Shown here in pieces: positions 25,245 through 33,373 of a DNA stretch of 40,214 bases (the stretch's first letter is position 1; every line of letters starts with the position of its first letter). The position numbers were made by a program, and so were the translations under genes. The stretch comes from Labilibaculum sp. GTDB taxonomy: Bacteria; Bacteroidota; Bacteroidia; Bacteroidales; Marinifilaceae. A model generated the notes under the pieces. That model was given only the letters and a program-made list of their open reading frames with translations. It was not told the DNA's origin and searched no databases. The stretch lies in NCBI GenBank assembly GCA_016760525.1, contig JAESUW010000006.1, forward strand, positions 1-40,214. Reading direction: 5' to 3'.

Positions 25245-26582
25245 TTAGATCCCTGTATAATTTAAAGGAGTAATCATCTTTAATTCTGCTTTTAAACTAT
25301 CGCTTACTTCAAGAGTATCAATAAACTCAGCAATACTATTTTGAGTTACTGAAGTATTTGTACGGGTTAAAGCTTTCAATGCCTCGTATGGATTTGGATA
25401 AGCTTCTCTACGTAAAATTGTCTGAATTGCCTCAGCAACAACAGCCCAGTTAGCTTCTAAATCTGCTTTGAAAGCATCAGGAGAAAGAATCAACTTATCC
25501 AAACCTTTTAATACAGATTTAAATGCAATGATTGAGTGAGCAAAAGGAACACCAATATTTCTCAATACAGTTGAATCTGTAAGGTCGCGCTGCAAACGAG
25601 AAATAGGCAATTTTGCTGATAAATGTTCGTAAATTGCGTTAGCCAATCCAAGGTTTCCTTCCGAGTTCTCAAAATCGATAGGATTCACTTTATGCGGCAT
25701 TGCAGATGAACCAACTTCACCTTTCTTAATTCTCTGTTTGAAGTAATTCATGGAAATATATGTCCAGAAATCACGGTTCATGTCAATTAAAATGGTGTTG
25801 ATGCGTTTGAAATTATCGAAGATCGCAGCCATATTATCGTAATTCGAAATTTGAGTTGTATATTCTTCACGCTCCAATTTCAAATACTCGTTTACGAATT
25901 TGTTTCCAAAAACTTTCCAATCAATTTGTGGATAAGCTACGTGGTGAGCATTAAAGTTACCAGTAGCTCCACCAAACTTAGCCGAACAGGGAACCGATTT
26001 CAAAAGATCCAATTGTTTCTTAAGGCGATACACATAAACCATTACTTCTTTACCCAAACGAGTAGGTGAAGCTGGTTGTCCGTGAGTACGGGCAAGAAGA
26101 GAAATATCTTTCCAGTCATTTGCCAAACCTTCAAGTTTTTCGATTAATTCGTCTAAAAGCGGATAGTAAACATCATGCACCGCATCTCTTAATGAATATG
26201 GAGTAGCTGTGTTATTGATATCCTGTGAAGTCAATCCGAAATGGATGAATTCTTTATATTTCTGAAGATTTAAAGCATCAAACTTTTCTTTAATAAAGTA
26301 CTCAACTGCTTTAACATCATGATTTGTTACACTTTCAATATCTTTAACCTTTTGCGCATCTTCAACTGTAAAATCGATATATAAACTACGCAAATCGTCA
26401 AATAGATTTTTATCGAAATCTTTTAATTGAGGAAGTGGAATTTCGCATAAAGCGATAAAATATTCTACTTCTACCAAAACTCTGTATCGCACTAAAGCAT
26501 ATTCTGAAAAATACTCTCCCAAAACGTCTACCTTATTACGGTAGCGTCCGTCAACCGGCGATATTGCTGTTAAACTCTGCAT
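25245..26582 (-). CDS. purB: Adenylosuccinate lyase
   Basis: This 445-residue cytoplasmic enzyme of purine synthesis splits SAICAR to AICAR and adenylosuccinate to AMP, releasing fumarate both times. It belongs to the fumarase/aspartase superfamily. The start MQSLTAISPVDGRYRNKV, TNHDVKAVEYFIKEK, HFGLTSQDINNTA, ARTHGQPASPTRLGKE and the signature GSSAMPHKVNPIDFENSEGN (flexible loop with the catalytic Ser) are all present. The frame extends to a TTG at 26603, but ATG 26582 gives the conserved start. An inferred promoter lies about 45 bp upstream, facing away from the EI24 gene. Confidence 0.97.
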   Translation of the reverse strand: MQSLTAISPVDGRYRNKVDVLGEYFSEYALVRYRVLVEVEYFIALCEIPLPQLKDFDKNLFDDLRSLYIDFTVEDAQKVKDIESVTNHDVKAVEYFIKEKFDALNLQKYKEFIHFGLTSQDINNTATPYSLRDAVHDVYYPLLDELIEKLEGLANDWKDISLLARTHGQPASPTRLGKEVMVYVYRLKKQLDLLKSVPCSAKFGGATGNFNAHHVAYPQIDWKVFGNKFVNEYLKLEREEYTTQISNYDNMAAIFDNFKRINTILIDMNRDFWTYISMNYFKQRIKKGEVGSSAMPHKVNPIDFENSEGNLGLANAIYEHLSAKLPISRLQRDLTDSTVLRNIGVPFAHSIIAFKSVLKGLDKLILSPDAFKADLEANWAVVAEAIQTILRREAYPNPYEALKALTRTNTSVTQNSIAEFIDTLEVSDSLKAELKMITPLNYTGI

Positions 26583-26623
26583 TTCAAAAAAATTAAATGT
26601 CAATATTGGTTATTTAGAAGCCA

Positions 26624-26654
26624 CAAAGGTAATTAAAAGCGATGAGTCCCGAAA
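26624..26654 (-). promoter_or_regulatory. Promoter of purB, overlapping a repeat hairpin
   Basis: On the - strand TACCTTTG (26631-26624) matches TAnnTTTG. Exactly 19 bases upstream lies TTTC (26654-26651), one mismatch from TTTG. The -33 element is formed by the arm of the CCCGAAAG hairpin. Confidence 0.65.
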
Positions 26655-26665
26655 GCTTTCCGGGT
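26647..26665 (+). repeat. TCCCGA-family hairpin, copy 3
   Basis: TCCCGAAAGCTTTCCGGGT (26647-26665) is an inverted repeat with one bulged C (CCCGAAAG against CTTTC-C-GGG). It shares arms with the hairpins at 21035 and 22704 and lies in the divergent purB/EI24 promoter region. Confidence 0.7.
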
Positions 26666-26703
26666 ATCTATCTAAGTATACAATTAAACATTCATACTTA
26701 TTC

Positions 26704-26734
26704 TTTCTCATTTTATCATTAAATGTTATTTTTG
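26704..26734 (+). promoter_or_regulatory. Promoter of the EI24-domain gene
   Basis: TTTC (26704-26707), 19 bases, then TATTTTTG (26727-26734) fits the Bacteroidota housekeeping promoter with one -33 mismatch. The start codon is 32 bases downstream of the -7 element. Confidence 0.65.
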
Positions 26735-26765
26735 TTACGACACACTTTAACTTAAAACCAATCCA

Positions 26766-27572
26766 ATGAAATTCATTAAAGATTTTAGCTTCGGATTACG
26801 AACCTATATCGAAGCCATTCAATATATTTTCAGAAAACGTTTGGCTTGGTTTTTCCTGTTCCCAATTCTTCTCAACATTATTTTATTTTGGGTTGGATGG
26901 GATTACATTGGCGATTTGGCTCAACAATCACAAACTTACCTGGAAGGATGGTTAGATTTAGAAAATGCTGATTTCTGGGGGTCTGGTTTCTTAAAAGCAA
27001 CAGTTGGTGGATTTATTTGGGTTATTTTTAAAATACTATTCTTTCTGATATTCGCCTACTTTGGTGGCTACATCATCATAATAATAATGTCGCCGGTATT
27101 CTCCTATTTATCGGAACGAACCGAAAAAATTCAAACAGGAAACGACTATCCTTTTGAAGTAAAACAGTTTTTAAAAGATATTATGCGCGGCGTTTTTATA
27201 GCAGTTCGTAATTTAATTATCGAACTTGTTTTAACTGTTCTCATGTTTATACTCAGTTTTATTCCGATTATTGGTTGGGCCGCTGCCATATTTTTATTTT
27301 TTATTTCGGCATATTTCTACGGATTTTCTTTTCTCGATTATGCAATTGAACGAAAGAAAATGAGCATCAGTCAAAGTGTTCAATTCATGAGAGAAAATAA
27401 AGGAATTGTTATCGCCAATGGTTTTGTCTTTTCGCTTTGCCTGATTGTTCCATTTTGCGGCGTGTCTTTTTCCAGTTTCGCGGCCATAATTTCTGTTGTT
27501 GCTGGAACTTTAGCTGTAAATGAGATTTGGGATAAAGACCAATACCCAGACAAAAAAACAAATAAGATTTAA
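26766..27572 (+). CDS. EI24 (CysZ-like) domain integral membrane protein
   Basis: This is a 268-residue inner-membrane protein. It opens with FSFGLRTYIEAIQYIFRKRLAWFFLFPILLN, the typical start of EI24/CysZ family proteins. Hydrophobic helices follow at about 25-45, 75-105 (ATVGGFIWVIFKILFFLIFAYFGGYIIIIIM), 145-190 and 215-245. A conserved central SPVFSYLSERTEKI loop and LDYAIERKKMSISQSVQFMRENKG are also family-like. CysZ itself imports sulfate, but most Bacteroidota members are uncharacterised and no sulfur gene is adjacent, so transport of sulfate is not claimed. It is divergent from purB and followed 97 bp later by the NfeD gene. Confidence 0.8.
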   Translation: MKFIKDFSFGLRTYIEAIQYIFRKRLAWFFLFPILLNIILFWVGWDYIGDLAQQSQTYLEGWLDLENADFWGSGFLKATVGGFIWVIFKILFFLIFAYFGGYIIIIIMSPVFSYLSERTEKIQTGNDYPFEVKQFLKDIMRGVFIAVRNLIIELVLTVLMFILSFIPIIGWAAAIFLFFISAYFYGFSFLDYAIERKKMSISQSVQFMRENKGIVIANGFVFSLCLIVPFCGVSFSSFAAIISVVAGTLAVNEIWDKDQYPDKKTNKI

Positions 27573-27669
27573 ACTTAATTACTACCTTACATATAAGTTC
27601 AAATTGATCCTGTAAATATTAAAATCAATAATTAAAACTGTAATCCAATCAGGAATAACAAATACAAAT

Positions 27670-29109
27670 ATGAATAACATTCGTCGCTTTTTTCTACTCA
27701 TTTTTTCTTTATCACTGAGTTTCCATCTTATGGCATATCAGGACACTGATAGTATTCCTGAAATTGATACAACACAGGTTTACAAGTTTGATATCAAAAG
27801 AGAAATTGGACCTGCAGTCTGGAGACAAACAAAAACTGCGTTTAACGAAGCGAAGGAATGGAATGCTGATATCATTCTTATTCACATGAATACCTACGGC
27901 GGTATGGTTATTCATGCAGATTCAATTCGAACAGCAATCTTAAATAGTGAAATTCCGGTTTATGTATATATTGATAATAATGCAGCATCGGCAGGAGCTC
28001 TTATTTCCATTGCCTGTGATAGTATTTACATGAGAACCGGTGCCAATATAGGTGCCGCGACTGTTGTAAATCAAACAGGTGAGGCTATGCCTGATAAATA
28101 CCAATCGTACATGCGATCTACAATGCGTGCCACCGCTGAATCTCACGGTAAAGATACATTGATACAAAAAGGAGATACCACCTATAAATGGCGAAGAGAT
28201 CCATTAATTGCTGAAGCTATGGTCGATCCTCGTACTTATATTGAAAATGTAATTGATACCGGTAAAGTATTAACCTTCACTCCTGATGAAGCAATAAAAA
28301 ACGGATACTGTGAAGGGATTGCAAACAGTGTTGAAGAAGTACTTGCAAAAGCTGGAATTAAAGAATATATAATTAAAAAATATGAGCCTACTGGAATCGA
28401 AAAAATGGTAGATTTCATGATCAATCCTGTTTTACAAGGTATTTTAATTATGCTTATTATTGGAGGAATTTATTTTGAACTGCAAAGTCCGGGAATCGGA
28501 TTTCCAATACTGGCATCTGCCATTGCTGCTGTTCTTTACTTCTCTCCTCTTTATTTGGAAGGAATGGCTGAAAACTGGGAAATTCTTTTATTTGCTGCCG
28601 GAGTTATTCTCCTCGTTGTAGAGATATTTGTAATTCCGGGTTTCGGTGTTGCCGGTGTCTTAGGAATTGTTTTCATAATTACAGGGCTAAGTTTAAGCTT
28701 GGTTGACAATGTTGCTTTCAATTTTGAGGAACGTCACCTAAAGGCATTGCTTAGTGCTGTTATACTGGTTGTGTTCTCGATGTTTTCATCCATTATAGGT
28801 TCCATTTACCTCAGCACTAAACTATTTGCCACAAATTCATTTTTAGGGAAATTGGCTTTAAGTGCTGTTGAAAAATCAGAAGATGGTTACGTAGGTGTAG
28901 ATATGTATGCCAAATCATTAATTGGGAAAACAGGAAGCGTTGTTAGCGTACTTCGTCCTTCGGGCAAGGTATTTATCGAAAATCAAATTTACGATGCTAA
29001 ATCGGAAGATGGTTTTATAGATAAAGATGTTGAAATAAAAGTTATTCGATTTGAAGCTGGTCAGGTTTATGTCATAAAAAAAGAAGATGATGAGTTCGGT
29101 GAAGCCTAG
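27670..29109 (+). CDS. NfeD-family membrane serine protease (ClpP-like, long form)
   Basis: This 479-residue protein has a signal peptide (ends near HLMA) and a periplasmic ClpP/SppA-like protease domain at about 35-230. The catalytic Ser107 is in NNAASAGALIS, after the oxyanion-loop motif NTYGGMV; Ser-Lys catalysis is known for this family. A membrane part follows at about 255-385 with five or so hydrophobic helices, and a soluble OB-fold NfeD domain forms the C-terminus (about 400-470: LIGKTGSVVSVLRPSGKVFIENQIYDA). Long-form NfeD proteins usually work with a stomatin-like or flotillin-like partner. None is adjacent here; the next frame is a GNAT pseudogene starting 5 bp after the stop. Confidence 0.9.
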   Translation: MNNIRRFFLLIFSLSLSFHLMAYQDTDSIPEIDTTQVYKFDIKREIGPAVWRQTKTAFNEAKEWNADIILIHMNTYGGMVIHADSIRTAILNSEIPVYVYIDNNAASAGALISIACDSIYMRTGANIGAATVVNQTGEAMPDKYQSYMRSTMRATAESHGKDTLIQKGDTTYKWRRDPLIAEAMVDPRTYIENVIDTGKVLTFTPDEAIKNGYCEGIANSVEEVLAKAGIKEYIIKKYEPTGIEKMVDFMINPVLQGILIMLIIGGIYFELQSPGIGFPILASAIAAVLYFSPLYLEGMAENWEILLFAAGVILLVVEIFVIPGFGVAGVLGIVFIITGLSLSLVDNVAFNFEERHLKALLSAVILVVFSMFSSIIGSIYLSTKLFATNSFLGKLALSAVEKSEDGYVGVDMYAKSLIGKTGSVVSVLRPSGKVFIENQIYDAKSEDGFIDKDVEIKVIRFEAGQVYVIKKEDDEFGEA

Positions 29110-29113
29110 ATAA

Positions 29114-29666
29114 TACCAAACTTTAGATGATCCTTTTATCCTGAAATTATGGGAAATAACCAATTTAGGCGGTAAAGAACGTGATGACAATGCAAAAACT
29201 ATTGAACAAAGTCTATTGCAAGGAGGCAAATTCCGGGTTCTTGAAAATTCCAACAACAGTAAACTGATTGGTTCTTGTTGGATCACAAATGATTCCTGAC
29301 GATTGTACTTGCATCATCCAGGTGTTCATCCTGAATATCAGCAAAAGAGATATGGGAAACTACTCAGACCTATTGTTGTTTAGCTTCGCTGATCTACTCT
29401 TCGTTCCGGTACATTTGAACCATAAATTCGCAAGCTCATCTACGCCTCAACTCAACATACATCGGCATTATACCATTTAGCTTTATAGCCAAGCCTAAAG
29501 TCCATTTGGTATCACATAGCAAGCATAAGATTATGCGAATAGCCTAAACATGCAAATTAAACTTGAGGTGCATAACTCAAACAACAGAGCAATATATATT
29601 TACAAAAAACTTGGCTTCGAATTCCTCGAAGAATATGAAGTAATGATCAAACGCAAGCATGACTAA
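29114..29666 (+). pseudogene. GNAT-family N-acetyltransferase, broken
   Basis: Three defects are visible. The frame from 29114 (YQTLDDPFILKLWEITN, LLQGGKFRVLEN, KLIGSCWITND) has no start codon, since TAA precedes it. TGA at 29297-29299 interrupts it just before LYLHHPGVHPEYQQKRYGKLL, the acetyl-CoA-binding motif A of GNAT enzymes. After RYGKLLRPIVV, about 150 bp of unrelated sequence containing copy B of the interspersed element intervene. The C-terminal part then resumes in another frame from about 29529 (YANSLNMQIKLEVHNSNN, RAIYIYKKLGFEFLEEYEV) and ends at 29666. Removing the insert gives a continuous, normal-sized GNAT of about 130-140 residues. The original substrate is unknown. Confidence 0.85.
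29413..29512 (+). repeat. ~100-bp interspersed element, copy B, inside the GNAT pseudogene
   Basis: It is the reverse complement of 22960-23060 with about 86% identity by eye. The foreign block in the GNAT frame is wider, roughly 29381-29528. TAGC occurs at both edges (29381-29384 and 29517-29520), which might be a target duplication or chance. TACCA/TGGTA and CTTTA/TAAAG arms at 29471-29511 form an imperfect hairpin. No coding capacity is seen, so any movement would need an enzyme in trans. Confidence 0.8.
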
Positions 29667-29784
29667 CAAAACTCAATCTCCATTTTTTTACAGAAAAAAA
29701 AATGGCGAATTCAATTTAAGTAGTATTTCAGAAATTAAAAAAGTAAAATTGCAATAAATCTGGTAACCGACATTACACAACATT

Positions 29785-30657
29785 ATGACTTTAATTTCAC
29801 CAAAGGGTTTAATTGATTTCTCCCTTCTTGAAAACATTACTAAAAAACCTGAATTGTTTGCTAAAGATGATGGAAATTTCTGGCAAGATCCATACATCTC
29901 AGAACATCTGTTAAATGCTCATCTAGATGATGAATCGGATCAAGGATCGAGAAAATATCAGGATATACTACAATCTGTTCTTTGGTTGTGCGAATATTTA
30001 AAGCTTCCTGAAGACAGTAAGCTACTTGATTTGGGTTGTGGCCCAGGTTTGTACAGCGAAAATTTTTACGGTCAGGGTTTCAATGTAACAGGAATCGATT
30101 TCTCACAAAGTTCTATTGATTATGCCAAAGAACAAGCTGATGGGTTTCAATATAAAATTGAATACATCTGCCAAAATTATTTGGAAATAAACTACAAAGA
30201 AGAATTTGATGTAATTACTCTTATTTATGGCGATTTATGTGTGTTATCTCATACGGACAGAGCATTATTACTCCGGAAAGTTAAAAGAGCTTTAAAACCG
30301 GGCGGCTATTTAATTTTCGATGTATTTACCAAACATTATTTCAAAAATAAAGAACCTGATCAATCGTGGTATATTAGTGAAGATGAAGGGTTTTGGAGTG
30401 AAAAAGAACATCTTTTGCTGCAATCTCATTACAAATACAAAAAAGACAAGGTTCGTCTTGATAAATACACCATGATTTTGAAAAATGGTGAGGTTCGCAC
30501 CCATAACATTTGGAAGCACTATTTTTCATTAAAGCGAAGCATTTCAATAATGGAAGAAAATGGGTTTAGCGTGAAAGATTACTGGTCGAATCTGCAAGGA
30601 AAAGCTTTTGAAGAAAAAAGTTCCTGGATTGGAATGGTAGCTCAAAAGCCAGAATAA
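29785..30657 (+). CDS. Class I SAM-dependent methyltransferase
   Basis: This is a 290-residue soluble protein. The Rossmann-like SAM-binding domain has motif I LLDLGCGPGLYSENF at about 80-94, the acidic end of strand 2 in VTGIDFSQSSIDYAKEQA, motif II in EEFDVITLIYGDLCVLS, and LKPGGYLIFDVF for motif III. The N-terminal ~75 residues and the C-terminal beta-rich part (FWSEKEHLLLQSHYKYKK) are outside the core. The acceptor substrate cannot be told from the sequence. It is a monocistronic gene after the GNAT pseudogene, ended by a shared terminator. Confidence 0.85.
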   Translation: MTLISPKGLIDFSLLENITKKPELFAKDDGNFWQDPYISEHLLNAHLDDESDQGSRKYQDILQSVLWLCEYLKLPEDSKLLDLGCGPGLYSENFYGQGFNVTGIDFSQSSIDYAKEQADGFQYKIEYICQNYLEINYKEEFDVITLIYGDLCVLSHTDRALLLRKVKRALKPGGYLIFDVFTKHYFKNKEPDQSWYISEDEGFWSEKEHLLLQSHYKYKKDKVRLDKYTMILKNGEVRTHNIWKHYFSLKRSISIMEENGFSVKDYWSNLQGKAFEEKSSWIGMVAQKPE

Positions 30658-30668
30658 AAGAAATAAAA

Positions 30669-30702
30669 AAACTCCGGTAGAAAATTAATTCTATCGGAGT
30701 TT
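30669..30702. terminator. Bidirectional terminator between methyltransferase and acyl-CoA ligase genes
   Basis: AAACTCCGGTAGAA (30669-30682) and TTCTATCGGAGTTT (30689-30702) form a 14-bp stem with one G-T pair and a 6-nt loop. The T tract is better on the - strand (TTTTTTTATTT), favouring termination of the ligase gene. It also follows the methyltransferase stop by 11 bp. Confidence 0.85.
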
Positions 30703-30724
30703 ACAAAATAAACCAGTTGGTTTA

Positions 30725-32521
30725 TTATTCTTTGTACATCTTGTCAATTAGATGTTTGTATTTTTCTTGAATTACTTTTCTTTTCAATTTTAAAGTTGAA
30801 GTTATCTCCCCAGCCTCAATCGAAAATTCTTTCGGTAATAAAGTGAATTTTTTAATCTTCTCGAAACGAGAAAATTCTTTCTGCATTTCCTCAAATCGTG
30901 TTTCAAAAAACTCTATAATTTGAGAATTGACCAATAACTCCTCTATAGTTTCAAATCCAATATTATTCTGTAATGCATATCGTTGAAGTGGCTCAATGGC
31001 CGGAACCGCCAAAGCAGTCACGTATTGTCTGCAATCGCCAATTACAGCAATCTGCTCAATAAACTGATCGTTAACCAAGGTTTTCTCCAACTTTTGAGGT
31101 GCAACGTATTTTCCCCCTGAAGTTTTCATCAAATCTTTAATACGATCTGTTATGGTCAGAGTACCATTTTCATCAATTTTACCTGCATCACCAGTACAAA
31201 ACCAACCGTCCTTCATTACCTCTGCAGTAGCTTCAGGCTTCTTATAATAACCTCGCATAACACCAGGACCTCTCACTAAAATTTCATCGTTATCACCAAT
31301 TTTAATCTCGGTACCAACAATGATGCGACCTGTTGTGTTAAAATCGATATGCTTATCACCAAACAAACAAACTGTTGCCATAGTTTCTGTTAAGCCATAC
31401 CCCATTTTTACATTTAAACCTGTAGCGTGAAAATATTCAAGAATAGCAGGGTCTAATGGAGCTCCGCCACATGGCATAAAATTAATTCTACCACCAAATA
31501 TATCGCGAAGTTTGCTCAAAACTAATTTATCAGCAATCTTATGCTTTAGGGCCAATACAGAAGGAATCTTCTTCTCAAACCGGACGTATTCATTATTATG
31601 TATCTTTCCAATTTTTATTGCCCAATTCATCAAAGATCTCTTCACAGATGAAGCAGCTTTACTTTTCTCCTGAATAGCCGAATAAATCTTCTCATAAATT
31701 CGAGGAACCGTACACATTAGAGTCGGCTTCACTTCTTTCATTGCATCCCCAATCTTTTTAGGATCGAGATTAAAATAAATCTCTATTCCACGATGAAAAC
31801 AGTAGAAACACCAAATTCTTTCATAAACATGGCTTAAAGGCAAAAAACTAAGAGAAATATCTTTATCAGATACATTTAATTCCGCATCATGAGAGACCAA
31901 AACACTTGAAATGTTATTGTGATCAATCATCACTCCTTTTGGCTCACCTGTAGTTCCTGATGTATATATTAAAGTTGCAAGATCATCTATTTCAGCTCTT
32001 TGGAAACGATCTTCAAACTCCGCACCAACCATAGAATTCTTTCCATAAATCAAGAATTCATCCCAATGCATAGATCTTTCGAAATCGGATAAAACAATAT
32101 CCTTATCGAATGCAACTACCATTTTAACATGCGGAACCGTCTTAATTAATTCCATTGCACGATCGTACTGTTCTTGTTCTCCAACAAAAACAATTTGTGC
32201 TTCAGAATCTTCAATTATATATTTTGCTTCGGTTATAGAATTAGTAGGATATATCGGAACGGTTACTCCACGAATACTCATAATCGCCAAATCGGCAGTA
32301 ATCCATTCCGGCATATTTTGTGAGAAGATAGCAACCATTTGCTTTTCTTCAACCCCCATTTTAATAAGAGCTTTTGATATTTGTCGAACGTCTAAGCCAA
32401 ATTTCGTCCAAGTTACACCGACCCATTCGCCACTTTTTTCATCCTTATAGTGCATCGCTATTCGATCCGAATATTTTTCAATTCTATCTCGAATTAATTT
32501 GCCCCAATGTTGATATTCCAT
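30725..32521 (-). CDS. Long-chain fatty acid-CoA ligase (AMP-binding enzyme)
   Basis: This 598-residue enzyme activates fatty acids with ATP and CoA via an acyl-AMP intermediate. ANL superfamily motifs are in order: the P-loop LIYTSGTTGEPKGVMIDH at about 190-207, GYGLTETMATVC (A5), the A7/A8 region GWFCTGDAGKIDENGTLTITDRIKDLMKTSGGKYVAPQ and a C-terminal domain. It belongs to the FadD15-like group typical of Bacteroidota and Actinobacteria, with the insertion after SHVYERIWCFYCF. No signal peptide is present, so it is cytoplasmic or membrane-peripheral. It stands alone with its own promoter and terminator. Confidence 0.93.
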   Translation of the reverse strand: MEYQHWGKLIRDRIEKYSDRIAMHYKDEKSGEWVGVTWTKFGLDVRQISKALIKMGVEEKQMVAIFSQNMPEWITADLAIMSIRGVTVPIYPTNSITEAKYIIEDSEAQIVFVGEQEQYDRAMELIKTVPHVKMVVAFDKDIVLSDFERSMHWDEFLIYGKNSMVGAEFEDRFQRAEIDDLATLIYTSGTTGEPKGVMIDHNNISSVLVSHDAELNVSDKDISLSFLPLSHVYERIWCFYCFHRGIEIYFNLDPKKIGDAMKEVKPTLMCTVPRIYEKIYSAIQEKSKAASSVKRSLMNWAIKIGKIHNNEYVRFEKKIPSVLALKHKIADKLVLSKLRDIFGGRINFMPCGGAPLDPAILEYFHATGLNVKMGYGLTETMATVCLFGDKHIDFNTTGRIIVGTEIKIGDNDEILVRGPGVMRGYYKKPEATAEVMKDGWFCTGDAGKIDENGTLTITDRIKDLMKTSGGKYVAPQKLEKTLVNDQFIEQIAVIGDCRQYVTALAVPAIEPLQRYALQNNIGFETIEELLVNSQIIEFFETRFEEMQKEFSRFEKIKKFTLLPKEFSIEAGEITSTLKLKRKVIQEKYKHLIDKMYKE

Positions 32522-32548
32522 AAAAGTCTTTTAATTGTAATATTATTG

Positions 32549-32579
32549 CAAATATAGTGATGTTTCCCAACTATTAAAA
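32549..32579 (-). promoter_or_regulatory. Promoter of the acyl-CoA ligase gene
   Basis: On the - strand TATATTTG (32556-32549) matches TAnnTTTG, and TTTT (32579-32576) lies exactly 19 bases upstream in place of TTTG. The start codon is 28 bases downstream. Confidence 0.6.
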
Positions 32580-32683
32580 GATTTTCGATCCAGAAGCCAA
32601 CAAGCTAAAGTGTTAATTATCATTAAAATAGAACAAGCGAACAATACAAATCAACTAAAGTAGTTACCTCTCAATGGGTTATA

Positions 32684-32720
32684 AAAAAATGACCAAAACA
32701 CTTATGTTTATGGTCATTTC
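32684..32720 (-). terminator. Terminator of the exonuclease-FAH pair
   Basis: AAATGACCA (32688-32696) and TGGTCATTT (32712-32720) form a 9-bp perfect stem; AACA/TGTT can extend it inside the loop. On the - strand a run of seven T follows. It lies 35 bp after the FAH-family stop codon. Confidence 0.85.
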
Positions 32721-32754
32721 ATTTATTAAATACAGAAATAATACAGTATTTTAC

Positions 32755-33366
32755 TTAGCGAACGTAAAAATCCATCATTTTTTGCCCTTCCAGCTCGGCA
32801 ACCAAATGATCACCAATTTTAACTGGCCCTACACCTTCCGGAGTTCCTGTATAAATCAGATCACCGATTTTCAAAGTGAAAAACCGTGATAAATATGAGA
32901 TCAAATAATCAATTGAAAAAATCATATTAGAGGTGTTGCCTGTCTGCTCCCGACTTCCATTTATATCCAAATGAAAATTCAATTGACCAACATCTTCAAA
33001 TTTATCTTTAGAAACAAATTTGCTGATTGGAGCGGCACCATCAAAAGCCTTCGCTTTTTCCCATGGCAAGCCTTTCTTTTTGCATTCAGCCTGAATATCA
33101 CGAGCCGTAAAATCAATACCCAATCCTATTTCATCGTAGTATCGATGCGCAAATTCCAAGGGTATATTTTTACCTACTCTGCAAATTTTCACAACCACTT
33201 CCACCTCATGGTGAATGTCTTTGGAAAAATCCGGAAAGTAAAAATCATTATTGTTTTTTAAAAGTGCTGAATCGGGCATAGAAAACACCACAGGCTCTTC
33301 AGGAACCGGATTGTTAAGTTCCTTAGCGTGATTCACGTAATTTCTTCCTATTGCTAAAATTTTCAT
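32755..33366 (-). CDS. Fumarylacetoacetate hydrolase family protein (FAHD1-like acylpyruvase)
   Basis: This 203-residue protein corresponds to the compact catalytic FAH domain. The metal-binding residues are visible: Glu54 and Glu56 in IHHEVEVVVKI and Asp85 in GLGIDFTARD. The Mg-dependent core continues with KKKGLPWEKAKAFDGAAPIS and ends with DLIYTGTPEGVGPVKIGD, the usual C-terminal motif. Members of this small class hydrolyse acylpyruvates or decarboxylate oxaloacetate; the exact substrate here is not determined. It starts 7 bp after the exonuclease gene stop, so the two are one transcript, although no functional link is evident. Confidence 0.9.
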   Translation of the reverse strand: MKILAIGRNYVNHAKELNNPVPEEPVVFSMPDSALLKNNNDFYFPDFSKDIHHEVEVVVKICRVGKNIPLEFAHRYYDEIGLGIDFTARDIQAECKKKGLPWEKAKAFDGAAPISKFVSKDKFEDVGQLNFHLDINGSREQTGNTSNMIFSIDYLISYLSRFFTLKIGDLIYTGTPEGVGPVKIGDHLVAELEGQKMMDFYVR

Positions 33367-33373
33367 CGATTAT

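Noticed and set aside
29268-29480. Plus-strand 70-residue frame within the GNAT pseudogene
   Set aside because: It runs across the GNAT fragment and the inserted element in a frame that fits neither. The acetyltransferase similarity lies in the other frames.
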